Positions 38,773 to 48,463 of a stretch of DNA of 64,000 nt are shown in pieces. The DNA is from Calothrix sp. NIES-3974 (GTDB taxonomy: Bacteria > Cyanobacteriota > Cyanobacteriia > Cyanobacteriales > Nostocaceae). The stretch lies in assembly GCF_002368395.1 (NCBI RefSeq), contig NZ_AP018254.1:186001-250000 (forward strand), read 5' to 3'. The translations under genes were made by a program, and so were the position numbers. The notes under the pieces were generated by a model, which worked only from the letters and a program-made list of their open reading frames with translations, made no database searches and was not told the DNA's origin. Position 1 is the stretch's first letter. Every line of letters begins with the position of its first letter.

Positions 38773-38958
38773 CTACACACTCACTGTGGGTTTAGAACTC
38801 ACCCCTTGCACACCAGTTCCTCCTGGTGTGCGATTAACTGTTAATAATGTCACTTCTTGCCGACAGGCTTGACAAAACCAGTAAATTTGACCGTGACGGA
38901 CGTGACGCAACAGCATGGAACTTCCGCAACAGGGACAACTGTTTGCTCGCATACTCAT
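38773..38958 (-). CDS. Small zinc-ribbon protein
   Basis: 61 aa with two Cys pairs (CPCC near the start and CQAC about 20 residues on), a zinc-ribbon pattern. The tail is Gly/Thr/Val-rich. A start two codons later (MRANS) is equally possible. The strand has a GGAGGA-type RBS near 38965. I know of no function. Small proteins with this pattern are common in cyanobacteria. Confidence 0.75.
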   Translation of the reverse strand: MSMRANSCPCCGSSMLLRHVRHGQIYWFCQACRQEVTLLTVNRTPGGTGVQGVSSKPTVSV

Positions 38959-39067
38959 ATATCGTCCTCCTTTTCTGTATGGGAAAAAGTTATGAATTCA
39001 TGACATTAACAATGCAGTGAAACCTACAGTCCTTCGCAAAGGTACGAGAACAGGGCACTAATTACCA

Positions 39068-40135
39068 CTACATCTGAATCTTGGCTGCATGGATACGTCC
39101 ATTTTTGCCAATCCGGTCTTGGATAATTTGTTGATAAACCGCCTCATAAGCGTCCACCATTTGCTGGACGCTGAAATTCTCCGCAACGTGTTGACGACAC
39201 CTGTGACGGTCAAGTTCTAAAGCCTGGGGAATCATGGCCGCAATCTCTGCATATGCCTGACAGACAAACCCTGTTACACCATGATTTATCACCTCTGGAA
39301 CCGAGCCTAAATTCATGGCAATTACTGGTGTGCCGGTGGCCATTGATTCAATCATCACTAAACCAAAGGGTTCAGCCCAAGTAATGGGAAATAGGGTGAC
39401 ACTGGCATTCGCGAGTAGTTCTACCTTGCCGTTGTGGTCAACTTCACCGAGGTATTCAATCTGTTGACCATCAATATGGGGAGCGACCTCTCGTTCAAAA
39501 AACTCCTGGTCTACAACATCAACTTTACCCGCCATTTTCAGTTTCCAACCAGTTTGTTTTGCGATCGCGATCGCATGGTGAGGCCCTTTTTCCGGCGAAA
39601 AACGCCCCAGGAACGCCAAATAAGCTGGCTCTTGGGGATTACCGACGAATTTATAATCTGCTAAGGAAATACCGTTATAAACCGTACCCACGTAGTTGAG
39701 ATTAATTTGACGCTGGGCATCACTAATACTAACAAAGGGTTGATGATGATGGTGTAAATAGACTGCCTGAGTATCACGGTTAAATTTACCGTGTAAAGTA
39801 TGGACTGTTGGTGTATTTACTAAACTCGCTAATGGTAAAGCTGGAACCCCGACATGGGAATGGATAATATCGAATTCCCCCGCTTTTTGGTAAACATGGC
39901 TCAGTTCTAGGGTTTCATACACCGCATATTCTTTCACCTTGGGATCGAGACGCAGTGCATGGGGATAAACCGATTCTAGTTTTGCCAATGTTTGTGAGTC
40001 TCCTGATGCAAACAAGGTTACGTCATGACCTCGACGCACTAACTCGTCTGTCAAGCGACTAACAACAAGTTCAATCCCTCCATAGGTTGGTGGTGGAACT
40101 CGCTCCCATAACGGGGCAACTTGGGCTATTTTCAT
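39068..40135 (-). CDS. Family 4 glycosyltransferase
   Basis: 355 aa, GT-B fold. The N-terminus MKIAQVAPLWERVPPPTYGG has the acceptor-site GG; the donor site has the retaining E...E pattern (TWAEPFGLVMIESMATGTPV, where EPFGL and ESMA are typical). It transfers a sugar from a nucleotide sugar, probably to a glycan or glycolipid. No other glycan gene is near, so the acceptor is unknown. Confidence 0.9.
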   Translation of the reverse strand: MKIAQVAPLWERVPPPTYGGIELVVSRLTDELVRRGHDVTLFASGDSQTLAKLESVYPHALRLDPKVKEYAVYETLELSHVYQKAGEFDIIHSHVGVPALPLASLVNTPTVHTLHGKFNRDTQAVYLHHHHQPFVSISDAQRQINLNYVGTVYNGISLADYKFVGNPQEPAYLAFLGRFSPEKGPHHAIAIAKQTGWKLKMAGKVDVVDQEFFEREVAPHIDGQQIEYLGEVDHNGKVELLANASVTLFPITWAEPFGLVMIESMATGTPVIAMNLGSVPEVINHGVTGFVCQAYAEIAAMIPQALELDRHRCRQHVAENFSVQQMVDAYEAVYQQIIQDRIGKNGRIHAAKIQM

Positions 40136-40905
40136 ACTTTATTTTGGTTCAGATTTTATAAAAGTCCATATTTTATTAATATTTTAGTCATGGACTTTAA
40201 CAATTGTTAAGGGAATAAAAAATTGACCTTTCCCTTTAGCAGTTTACATCAAGACTATTTATTACTATCAATAATAGTCCCAATAATCTGCCTTTAGATA
40301 TAGTTCCGCCCTCCTTTGTTAGCAGCTTTAATTTTTAAGTGATTTAGACTTTTCAAAGATAGTTTCTCAAGGCTTTTTGATTCATCTACCTTGGGGATCA
40401 ATTGGATTTGAGACTTTAGACTTGAGATTTTGGGTTTTTGCGAATTGCAAGTTAATCTCCGATCCTGTGTCATTAGGTAGGTGCAATTAAACATAAAACC
40501 GCAACGCAACCGTTTATTTGGCGTAGAAACGACCCGTCGGGTTGTCTCTACTCCCTGATCTCAACGACAATTTTGACCACACACCTACTTAGAGGTTGTT
40601 TCTCAAGTATTAATTATCACTATTTTGACTATTGTCCTGACTCTGGATATGGGGTTATCAAGCTGATTTTTCCTTCGAGAGTACGACGGACATGTCGCGC
40701 TCCCAAAAACGATAATTCAAGTATTAAAATCGACTTGTAAAACATCCTCTTATAAAGTCAAAGAAAGTCGGGTGAATAGGAGAATAAAAAGCTTCCTTCT
40801 CCCCTGCTCCCGAAAGCATCCCCAGTTCTCTTCAGTGGGGGGGAGCTTGACGAGAAATACACAAAACGCAACTATAGGAGATTGTGGATTGGGAAGTAAT
40901 CAGGA
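40136..40905. other. Divergent intergenic region
   Basis: 770 nt between a glycosyltransferase and xth. The only clear structure is the palindrome at 40523-40551. A 71-codon minus-strand frame (40294-40509) has no support. Confidence 0.55.
40523..40551. repeat. GTAGAAACGACCC palindrome
   Basis: Arms GTAGAAACGACCC and GGGTTGTCTCTAC pair with small mismatches (several wobble). A member of the GTAGAGACG family. Confidence 0.65.
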
Positions 40906-41727
40906 ATGAAAATCGCGACTTGGAATGTGAATTCAATTCGGACTCGTTTGACCCATGTAGTTGGTTGGTTACAACAAAACCCAGTGGATGTATTGTGTTT
41001 GCAAGAAACTAAGGTAATTGATGCCGATTTTCCGCGATCGCATTTTCAAGAGTTGGGCTACCATGTTTATGTCTACGGTCAAAAATCCTATAATGGTGTC
41101 GCTCTACTGAGTCGTGAACCAATTGCCGATGTGACAACAGGATTTACCTCTATTTTGTCCGATATCGATCCCCAATGGGACGAGCAAAAACGGGTAATTA
41201 CTGGTATCTACAAGGGTATTCGAGTTGTTAACCTTTATGTTCCCAATGGTTCAGAAATCGGCAGCGAGAAGTATACCTATAAGTTAGGTTGGTTGAAAAT
41301 TCTTCAGGAATATTTACAGAAGTTACTCCCCAACACCCCCCATATTTGTATGTGTGGAGATTTCAATATCGCCCTCGAAGATAAAGATATTCACGAACAT
41401 GTCGATATTCCCAATCACATTATGTCATCTACCGCCGAACGGGAAGCCCTATCCCAAATCCTCAATTTAGGCTTTCGCGACGCTTTTCGCAAGTTTAATG
41501 ACGAACCGGGACACTTTTCCTGGTGGGATTACCGGACAATGGCCTTTAAACGCGATCGCGGTTGGCGCATTGACCATCACTACCTCACTCCGCAATTATA
41601 CGCACAAGCCCAAAGTTGCGTTATCGATAAAAACCCCCGCAAACTCGAAAAACCCAGCGACCACGCACCAGTAATCCTAGAAATCCCTAATTTACCCCAG
41701 ACTGAGCCGTTTCTGGTTGATACATAA
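40906..41727 (+). CDS. xth: Exodeoxyribonuclease III
   Basis: 273 aa, usual length. An AP endonuclease and 3'-5' exonuclease for base excision repair in the cytoplasm. Seen: the N-terminal WNVNSIRTRL, LQETK (catalytic Glu), NLYVPNG, GDFNIALEDKDIH (D/N pair), WWDYR and the last DHAPVILEI, all canonical for Xth. Its 3' end overlaps the end of the convergent RNase gene by 41 nt. Confidence 0.95.
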   Translation: MKIATWNVNSIRTRLTHVVGWLQQNPVDVLCLQETKVIDADFPRSHFQELGYHVYVYGQKSYNGVALLSREPIADVTTGFTSILSDIDPQWDEQKRVITGIYKGIRVVNLYVPNGSEIGSEKYTYKLGWLKILQEYLQKLLPNTPHICMCGDFNIALEDKDIHEHVDIPNHIMSSTAEREALSQILNLGFRDAFRKFNDEPGHFSWWDYRTMAFKRDRGWRIDHHYLTPQLYAQAQSCVIDKNPRKLEKPSDHAPVILEIPNLPQTEPFLVDT

Positions 41728-43750
41728 TTTCCTGGAACTGGATCACATCCTTTTGGGGGTCACACACACTAACCTTCACCAGTAGCTGTTCTCCCAAACT
41801 CACTGGTCGTCGGAAAAACATGGGTAACTGCAATCCCAAATCCTCCAATAAAATTAAAGCTAAACCACTATCTTCCCGCAACCACATTAAAACTATAGCT
41901 GGCCACACAGCATCAGCTTGACGACGTAAATACTCCAAAGCCCAATAACGATTTGTTTGCCGTTCCACCATTGTTACTTCTTGAGTGGTGGTACTGACGG
42001 TCATCATCACTTCCTTTAGCTGTTCCGCCGAAAATGGTAACTCTTCTCCCCGTAAATGGGCTTTCAGCTGAAAATGGGTCAACAAGTCGCTATAACGACG
42101 AATCGGTGAAGTCGCCTGGGTATAATTATCTAACCCTAACCCCGCATGACGCACAGGACTTATACTCACTTCGCTTTTCGGCATACATCTGCGCATCGCA
42201 CAGGCTCGCACAAACCCGGCAGGTAACAAAATTAACTCCTCCTCCGGTGGTAGTTCGGGCTGAGGTTGTCCGCGAAAGGGTAGGGGTATGTTATTTTCCT
42301 TACCATACTTGGCTGCCACTTCCCCGGCTAAAATCATCATTTCCGCTACCAGTTGCCGCGACGGCGAATCATCTAGCACACTGATACTAATATCATCATC
42401 CTTGACCTTAATCATCGCCTCTGGCATGTTGATACTAATCGCCCCCTGGGCATAGCGCCATTTTTTTCTTTTGTCAGCCCATTTCGCGATCGCTCGAATT
42501 TCCGGTTCTGCCTGCACATCTAACTGCAACATTTCGTCCACGTCTTCGTAGGTGAGGCGATAGGTGGGCTTAATATGGCTGGCATGAATGGTATATTCTG
42601 TCACACCCCCCTCTGCATCCAGAATAATGCCAAAACTGAGGGCACAACAAACCTGGCCTTGAATCAAACTCATCGGTCCAGTGGCTAAAATTTCCGGAAA
42701 CATCGGCACTATTCCGGTTGGTAAATATACCGTACTTCCCCGTCGCCGAGCTTCTAAGTCCAGTTCGTCTTCCGGTAACAGCCAACGGGTGGGGTCGGCA
42801 ATATGTACCCAAAGTCTTTCCCGACCATCCTCAAGTTTTTCCCAACTTAAACCATCATCGATTTCGGTCGTACTTTCGTCATCAATTGTATATACCTTCA
42901 ATCCAGTCAAGTCGAGACGTTCGACATCACGGTCGGGTGGGTGGGAATTCAAACGCTGTTGCGCCACTTCTATTACCTTACTAGGAAATTGGACTGGAAT
43001 TGCAGAACGACGGAGAAAAAGGTTTTCATTTTGACTCCATATACCTAAATCAACCAGCAGTTGGAATGCTCCTTGGGGGGTTGCGGGACGACCCAGTAGG
43101 TTCATCGTTTCCAGTACTGGTGCTGGGGGGGGGAAAGCTTTACCCGGATCGGTGTTGGCATTCCCCCGGACGATATCTGCAAGTAGGGCTGCGTATTTTT
43201 CTAGAGCTTCAATGCGGTGGCGGTCATAACGCTGCCATTCTACACTCTCACCATTTAAGGCTGCTTGTACACGACTTAAAAATTCCTGCTGTCCTTTAAG
43301 TTTTAAGGTTTCTACTTCGATTTGATGCTTGCGTTCGGCAACCTGTGCCGCAGAACGGGGTTCGTAACTTTCACCCTTTTGTTTGAAGTATATCTTATCA
43401 TCGGAGAGCAAATAATGGGAGGCATAACAGTGAACTGGTTGGCTTTCAGAAAATAGCAAAACTGCCATCTCCGCAGGAGTCACATTTTGTCCCTCCTCAA
43501 CCAATATTTCCCAAGCAACCTCTAAGCTAGATGGGTCTAAAAAGGGCTGGACATCAGCCAAAAATGCGGGTATTTGAGACGGTTTATAGGTTTCACCTGT
43601 CAGCGCGTAGGTGACTTGTCGAGGGGCAATACTGTGGGATTGGCCGCGCTCATCCACCACAAACCAACGGCTTTTTCCATCTGGACGGTCTACCACACCC
43701 AGACGGCGATCGCTTCCCACTCTCCATTCTACCAGTGTTCCTTTCTCCAC
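41687..43750 (-). CDS. RNase II/R family exoribonuclease
   Basis: 687 aa, GTG start at 43750. The RNB domain has YTIDDESTTEIDDGLS; the last two Asp and the first are conserved, with Glu at one usually Asp position. A later block (VRHAGLGLDNYTQATSPIRRYSDL) is the typical RNB C-terminal motif, and an S1-type domain follows. Enzymes of this type degrade RNA 3' to 5'. The cyanobacterial relative is the zam protein linked to acetazolamide resistance; whether this is its orthologue I cannot say. It is convergent with xth. Confidence 0.9.
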   Translation of the reverse strand: MEKGTLVEWRVGSDRRLGVVDRPDGKSRWFVVDERGQSHSIAPRQVTYALTGETYKPSQIPAFLADVQPFLDPSSLEVAWEILVEEGQNVTPAEMAVLLFSESQPVHCYASHYLLSDDKIYFKQKGESYEPRSAAQVAERKHQIEVETLKLKGQQEFLSRVQAALNGESVEWQRYDRHRIEALEKYAALLADIVRGNANTDPGKAFPPPAPVLETMNLLGRPATPQGAFQLLVDLGIWSQNENLFLRRSAIPVQFPSKVIEVAQQRLNSHPPDRDVERLDLTGLKVYTIDDESTTEIDDGLSWEKLEDGRERLWVHIADPTRWLLPEDELDLEARRRGSTVYLPTGIVPMFPEILATGPMSLIQGQVCCALSFGIILDAEGGVTEYTIHASHIKPTYRLTYEDVDEMLQLDVQAEPEIRAIAKWADKRKKWRYAQGAISINMPEAMIKVKDDDISISVLDDSPSRQLVAEMMILAGEVAAKYGKENNIPLPFRGQPQPELPPEEELILLPAGFVRACAMRRCMPKSEVSISPVRHAGLGLDNYTQATSPIRRYSDLLTHFQLKAHLRGEELPFSAEQLKEVMMTVSTTTQEVTMVERQTNRYWALEYLRRQADAVWPAIVLMWLREDSGLALILLEDLGLQLPMFFRRPVSLGEQLLVKVSVCDPQKDVIQFQEIMYQPETAQSGVN

Positions 43751-44329
43751 AAGTCTTGCGCTTTTAACTATCTAGATTTTTTCATTAATCAAGTTTCCCT
43801 CAGATTCGATTTTAGATGATGTTAGGACTCATACTAGTAGTTCACCAAGGAAACTTTTATTTGTATACTACAGGCAGTTCGCTATATAGCTATATATACT
43901 TTACACGGCCAAGAGGTGGCTTTTCGTGGAGGTGGTTAATGCTTGCTGGAGCAACCAACTATCACCTGTCACCTGTCAGCTGTCACAAAAACCATGAGGG
44001 AAATCATCCAGTAGTATCAATTAACCTAACTCTACCCTCTACACCCTGAACCTACCTGACAATTTTCACCTTTATCGAGTGCTAGAACTCATATTTGATA
44101 ATTTTGATATTTGTTGACCTAGCCTGCACTTGACCTCACAAAACGTAAGTCACCCCTATCTGTAAATTCTAGATTTTGGAAGGAGGCAACTCAACATCCA
44201 TCCAAAATCCATCTGGGAAAGTTTGCGAGAACAATGCATCTCCCATCAAGGTTAGTCACCCTACTGGGGAAAGCCCCTTCTTGGCCAACTAACTTCACTT
44301 GACGCAAAATCCCAAATTTTCAGTCAATA
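43751..44329. other. Intergenic region RNase-rpsR
   Basis: 579 nt. A/T-rich, with TATATAGCTATATATA near 43882. No gene or strong hairpin was seen. Confidence 0.5.
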
Positions 44330-44545
44330 CTAACCTTCCGCGTTAATAAACGGCAATAATGCCAATATACGCGCTCTTTTGATCGCCAAGGTTAAATCTC
44401 GCTGTTGCTGCGCAGTTAAACCCGTAATTCGACGTGGTAAGATTTTTCCGCGTTCCGTAATAAATTTACGTAACAAATCCACATCTTTGTAATCAATGGG
44501 TTCTCCCGGCTTTATGGGGGATAGACGACGACGATAATAGCTCAT
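44330..44545 (-). CDS. rpsR: 30S ribosomal protein S18
   Basis: 71 aa. Matches bacterial/plastid S18: [20 protein letters not shown], then [16 protein letters not shown] and [11 protein letters not shown]. It binds 16S rRNA in the platform next to S6. It begins 2 nt after rpmG, the usual cyanobacterial and plastid order rpmG-rpsR. Confidence 0.97.
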   Translation of the reverse strand: MSYYRRRLSPIKPGEPIDYKDVDLLRKFITERGKILPRRITGLTAQQQRDLTLAIKRARILALLPFINAEG

Positions 44546-44547
44546 TT

Positions 44548-44742
44548 CTACTTGATTTCCTTGTGAACAGTGTGTTTATTGCAGTGGGGACAGAATTTAT
44601 TCAATTCCAATCGGTTGGTCGTATTCCGACGATTTTTCATCGTGGTATAACGGGACACTCCCGGTGAGCGTTTTGCCGGGTTAGAACGACATTCAGTACA
44701 TTCGAGTGTCACGATAATTCGGACACCTTTATTCTTTGCCAT
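44548..44742 (-). CDS. rpmG: 50S ribosomal protein L33
   Basis: 64 aa. Starts [18 protein letters not shown]; four cysteines (CTEC and CPHC) make the zinc-binding type, with [16 protein letters not shown]. First gene of the rpmG-rpsR pair. Confidence 0.97.
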   Translation of the reverse strand: MAKNKGVRIIVTLECTECRSNPAKRSPGVSRYTTMKNRRNTTNRLELNKFCPHCNKHTVHKEIK

Positions 44743-44787
44743 AATTTATTACAACTATTTCAGTCAGAAGAGAATTAACACAAATCC

Positions 44788-45333
44788 CTATCTTCGCACA
44801 TTACGCCGCACAGTTTCAACTAATTGCTTGAGCTTGATGTCGAGGGAATATCCCCGTTGGGACGAGACTATCATAGTACCAGCGAAACGGTCATGCAATG
44901 CTTGACGTAGTTGTTTATCGGAAACAGCTACACCACAGTCGATTGCCAAGGGAAGGATAAATAGGATGATAGTGGGATTGCGAGGCAGATTGTTCAATGC
45001 GATCGCCACCAGTAGAGCACCAACACCAATGATTGCTTCTCGTTGGCAAAGGGTTTGTAGGTCGGGTACTCGTCCACGGTTGACTGTCAATAATTTAATA
45101 TCGAAAGCCCACCTTCCTAGACTTTGCCCCTGATTATTATAAACTACCAAAATCCGCAAAATCGCCCACACCAGAAAAAACAGCAAAATTTGTCCCAAGT
45201 GAATCCCAAAAGAACCATGTCCTAAAATCGAACTGACTGACCAAGTAATCAAAAAATCAACCATCCACGCACCTGCACGTCTTGCAAAACCAACACGGGG
45301 ATAGTGTTTCGGAGAAATACGTTCAATTGACAT
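44788..45333 (-). CDS. RDD family membrane protein
   Basis: 181 aa. It has the RDD start (GFARRAGAWMVDFLI, where Arg-Ala-Gly..Asp replaces the classic R..D..D spacing), about four hydrophobic segments and GQSLGRWAFDIKLL, typical of RDD proteins. The basic tail ends in VRRNVRR. RDD proteins are of varied, mostly unknown function (one is a Na+/H+ antiporter). It lies 45 nt upstream of rpmG. Confidence 0.82.
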   Translation of the reverse strand: MSIERISPKHYPRVGFARRAGAWMVDFLITWSVSSILGHGSFGIHLGQILLFFLVWAILRILVVYNNQGQSLGRWAFDIKLLTVNRGRVPDLQTLCQREAIIGVGALLVAIALNNLPRNPTIILFILPLAIDCGVAVSDKQLRQALHDRFAGTMIVSSQRGYSLDIKLKQLVETVRRNVRR

Positions 45334-45413
45334 ATGGATCTCTGCCTCTAAACTTGGTGGGAACGCAATTCAAGAATACAGGACACTGATTCTAGGATAC
45401 ACAATCTTCGGAG

Positions 45414-45490
45414 ATGGGGATTAGGGAATAGGGGCAAAAACACTTCCATCCGTTCTAGTGTATACAGTTGATGATGACTACTCCCTGTAC
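45414..45490. repeat. Repeat related to the 9837 element
   Basis: CAAAAACACTT, CGTTCTAGTGTATACAGTT and ATGATGACTACTCCCTG occur in the same order as at 9837-9923. The terminal inverted repeat is less clear. Confidence 0.5.
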
Positions 45491-45514
45491 AGACGATCCG
45501 ACGGTCATCTCTAC
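45487..45514. repeat. GTACAGACG palindrome
   Basis: Arms GTACAGACGATCC and GGTCATCTCTAC pair loosely; a degenerate member of the GTAGAGACG family. Confidence 0.45.
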
Positions 45515-45521
45515 TTCCATC

Positions 45522-45542
45522 ACTCCCTAATCCCTACTCCCT
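45522..45542. repeat. Heptanucleotide tandem repeat (3 units)
   Basis: ACTCCCT, AATCCCT, ACTCCCT in series; the same NNTCCCT unit as at 4072-4099. Confidence 0.7.
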
Positions 45543-45687
45543 ATTTTTTTGATTTGTAGTGGTTAAATAGTGTATAATGTCTGATGGAGTAGTTAATGCT
45601 AGTTAAGCCGCATCAATAGTGAAGATTATTGATGCTGATGTGGTTAGCGACGTGTAAATGTAACACAAAATCAAGAACATACCCAAT

Positions 45688-45772
45688 GGAGAGGTGGCAG
45701 AGTGGTTGAATGCGGCGCACTCGAAATGCGTTTTAGGGAAACCTAACGGGGGTTCGAATCCCCCCCTCTCCG
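45688..45772 (+). tRNA. tRNA-Ser (CGA)
   Basis: Acceptor stem GGAGAGG/CCTCTCC with G discriminator, anticodon loop CTCGAAA (anticodon CGA), a long variable arm (TTTAGGGAAACCTAA) and T loop GGTTCGAATCC. The class II form confirms Ser. CCA is not encoded. Confidence 0.95.
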
Positions 45773-45920
45773 TCTGCAATCAACACAGTTACAATTTCTG
45801 TAGCAGCAGTACCTTCAGGATATGGATTAGTGAAAAATTGCTTTTCTCACCTAAATCCAGCTAGAATAGTTGCCTGTATAGATTGCGTAATGTATTTTAC
45901 CTATATCAGTACCGCAAAAA

Positions 45921-45945
45921 GTTCCCACCCGTGAAGGTTGGGAAC
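45921..45945 (+). promoter_or_regulatory. Hairpin in prfB leader
   Basis: Arms GTTCCCACCC and GGTTGGGAAC match at 9 of 10 positions with a 5-nt loop. It ends 17 nt before the prfB ATG, so it could affect translation initiation. No family match was recognised. Confidence 0.5.
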
Positions 45946-45962
45946 GAATGTATAGAGAGATT

Positions 45963-47082
45963 ATGGATATTTTAGAATTAAAACGGGAAATTGAAGCTTT
46001 GTCGAGTCGCCTGGGTAAAACCCAGGACTATCTTTGACGTTCCTGCACTGCAAGCCAAAATTCAAGATTTAGAGCAAATCGCAGCTCAACCGGACTTTTG
46101 GGACGAACAAACCAAAGCCCAGCGTATCTTGCAAGAGTTGAATGATTTAAAAGCCCATCTACAACAGCATCAGCAGTGGTACGCAAGCTTGGAAGATACC
46201 AAAGCGGTGGTGGAATTGCTGGAGTTGGAGACCGATCCAGCTTTACTGACGGAAGCGGAAGAAACGATCAAAACCCTTAACCGCGAGTTGGATTTGTGGG
46301 AGTTAGAACAGTTACTATCTGGAACCTATGACAAAGAGGGAGCTGTTTTAACGATTAATGCGGGTGCAGGTGGAACCGATGCTCAAGATTGGGCAGAAAT
46401 GTTGTTACGGATGTATACTCGTTGGGCAGAAAGCCATAATTACCGGGTGACGTTAACGGAACGCTCGGAAGGCGATGAAGCGGGGATTAAGTCTGCCACC
46501 ATTGAAATTACTGGACGCTATGCCTATGGTTATTTACGCTCGGAAATGGGAACCCATCGATTGGTAAGAATTTCCCCGTTTAATGCCAATGGTAAACGAC
46601 AAACCAGTTTTGCTGGGGTGGAGGTAATGCCCCAAATTGATAATTCTGTGGAACTAGAAATACCGGAAAAGGATTTGGAAGTGACCACATCCCGGTCTGG
46701 GGGAAAGGGTGGACAGAATGTCAACAAGGTGGAGACTGCGGTGAGGGTTGTACACATTCCCACGGGAATTGCTGTTCGCTGTACAGAAGAACGGAGTCAA
46801 CTGCAAAATAAGGAAAAAGCCCTAGCACGGTTGAAAGCGAAATTATTAGTAATCGCTCAGGAACAGAAAGCCAAGGAAGTGGCTGAAATTCGTGGTGATA
46901 TAGCCGAAGCTTCCTGGGGTAATCAGATTCGGAACTATGTATTCCATCCTTACCAACTGGTGAAGGATTTACGGACAAACACGGAAACCACTGCGATCGC
47001 CGATGTGATGAACGGCGATTTGGATATGTTTATCCAAGCCTATTTGCGTCAAGAAAATCAAATTGTTGAAGGAGTTTCCTAG
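45963..47082 (+). CDS. prfB: Peptide chain release factor 2 with programmed +1 frameshift
   Basis: RF2 ends translation at UAA/UGA on the ribosome. The true start is ATG at 45963. After 24 codons the frame meets TGA at 46035-46037 in the context CTT TGA C, and the ribosome slips +1 so that reading resumes at GAC (46036). A Shine-Dalgarno-like AGGA lies just before the slip site, as in other prfB genes. The full product is about 372 aa. SPF (stop-codon recognition, RISPFN) and GGQ (GGKGGQN, peptidyl release) are present. The frameshift is the known autoregulation of RF2 level. The rest of the frame is intact, so this is not a pseudogene. Confidence 0.95.
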
Positions 47083-47174
47083 ATGAGGTGCAAGGGAAGG
47101 GGAAGTGCAGCACAGAAAATAGGCTAAACTAAAAGTAAAGTAAAGTAACAAAACTTAAAGACAAAATAATCAAA

Positions 47175-47831
47175 ATGGTGCTATTTGGATTTGGGAAAAA
47201 AGCCTCTATGCCTAGTCCAGAGGAGGCTTTACCGGGAAGAACAACTAAAATGCCTGTTCCTGCAACCCACTTTGTGAACGGAAATCCTCTCCAACCACCT
47301 TTTCCCCCAGGGATGGAAACGGCGATGTTTGGTATGGGTTGTTTTTGGGGTGCGGAACGGAAGTTTTGGCAACAGGAAGGAGTATTTACAACTGCGGTCG
47401 GCTATGCTGCTGGTTACACACCGAATCCTACCTACAAGGAAGTTTGTTCGGGAATGACTGGACATAACGAGGTGGTGTTTGTGGTTTTTGATCCAGCAAT
47501 TGTCAGCTATGGGGATTTACTTAAGATTTTCTGGGAAAATCACGACCCCACCCAAGGGATGCGTCAAGGAAACGATGTGGGAACCCAATATCGTTCCGGT
47601 ATTTATGTATATTCTCCAGAACAGCGTCAACTAGCGGAAGCGTCCCGTCAAGTTTACCAGGAAGCATTAACTAAAGCTGGTTACGGCAAGATTACTACGG
47701 AAATTTTGGATGCACCCGAATTTTACTATGCCGAGGAGTACCATCAACAGTATCTAGCAAAAAACCCCGGTGGATATTGTGGTTTAGGTGGGACTAACGT
47801 TGCTTGTCCGATTGGTGTGGTTCAACAGTAG
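47175..47831 (+). CDS. msrA: Peptide methionine sulfoxide reductase A
   Basis: 218 aa. It reduces methionine-S-sulfoxide in proteins, a repair function. The catalytic motif is [36 protein letters not shown], and [17 protein letters not shown] follow, all canonical. The N-terminal 35 residues ([12 protein letters not shown]) are the extension seen in longer MsrA forms. It lies 92 nt after prfB on the same strand. Confidence 0.95.
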   Translation: MVLFGFGKKASMPSPEEALPGRTTKMPVPATHFVNGNPLQPPFPPGMETAMFGMGCFWGAERKFWQQEGVFTTAVGYAAGYTPNPTYKEVCSGMTGHNEVVFVVFDPAIVSYGDLLKIFWENHDPTQGMRQGNDVGTQYRSGIYVYSPEQRQLAEASRQVYQEALTKAGYGKITTEILDAPEFYYAEEYHQQYLAKNPGGYCGLGGTNVACPIGVVQQ

Positions 47832-47873
47832 ATATTTTGGTGTTGCTGAAGACAAATAAAAAATTTTTTGTGG

Positions 47874-47900
47874 TAGGGACGTAGCATTGCTACGTCTCTA
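47874..47900. repeat. GTAGAGACG-type palindrome after msrA
   Basis: Arms TAGGGACGTAGCA and TGCTACGTCTCTA with one G-T type mismatch. It lies 43 nt after the msrA stop, and 60 nt from the end of the convergent hypothetical gene. Confidence 0.7.
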
Positions 47901-47958
47901 ATTTAAATAAATATCCTCTGAGGGTGTTGATTAATAAAACATATTAAATTATTAAATA

Positions 47959-48393
47959 TTAAGTGGATAGCAGGCGCATCTGAACCAATACGGTATTATC
48001 TTCACGGAATCGAAATTGGTATAGACGAGATTCTGCTGTTCCATTTCTTGGTGGACGACCGCCAAGACCTTGCCAATAGGTCAAATTGCATTCATATCCA
48101 TTTTCCTTTGTGGGATATGGACAACCTAGACGATGGACGAATGAATTGAGGTCATCTGATGGCATGGTAAAACGTATATGGGCTTCATATTCAACATTGA
48201 TGGGAATGGAACCGAGTAGCCCTTGAAAGCGAACCTCCGGTTTGACACCTTGTGGAAGGGGGACTCCGATCATTTGTTCGGTGACTTCACGGGGCGATCG
48301 CCCGATTGATACCCCAAGTCCCCATCCAACCAAGAGTAAACTGGTAATCACAAAGACCCCCCAGCCTTGAGCCAACAAGTAAAGACGGTTCAT
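47959..48393 (-). CDS. Hypothetical protein with N-terminal membrane anchor
   Basis: 144 aa. One hydrophobic helix (about 10-32, GVFVITSLLLVGWGLGVSIG) anchors it, then a soluble beta-rich domain with two Cys (about 91 and 101) that could form a disulfide on the far side of the membrane. I do not recognise the family. It is followed on the left by msrA in the opposite direction and preceded by the TetR gene. Confidence 0.65.
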   Translation of the reverse strand: MNRLYLLAQGWGVFVITSLLLVGWGLGVSIGRSPREVTEQMIGVPLPQGVKPEVRFQGLLGSIPINVEYEAHIRFTMPSDDLNSFVHRLGCPYPTKENGYECNLTYWQGLGGRPPRNGTAESRLYQFRFREDNTVLVQMRLLST

Positions 48394-48463
48394 ATATCCT
48401 ATTTCATCATATCGTTAAATATATTTTTCTCTACTTGTAAATTTAATCCGTATTGTTCCTTAA

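Larger units (their letters stand above)
45334..45687. other. Intergenic region with repeats before tRNA-Ser
   Basis: 354 nt. It contains a relative of the 9837 element (45414-45490), a GTACAGACG palindrome (45487-45514) and three heptamers (45522-45542). The tRNA promoter is probably in the last 60 nt. Confidence 0.55.

Noticed and set aside
40294-40509. 71-codon minus-strand frame
   Set aside because: No family likeness, low complexity (Lys/Ser/Leu) and no clear RBS.
45991-46035. prfB as a frameshifted pseudogene or a start at 45991
   Set aside because: The CTT TGA C context and the conserved N-terminus from ATG 45963 mark the known programmed frameshift.
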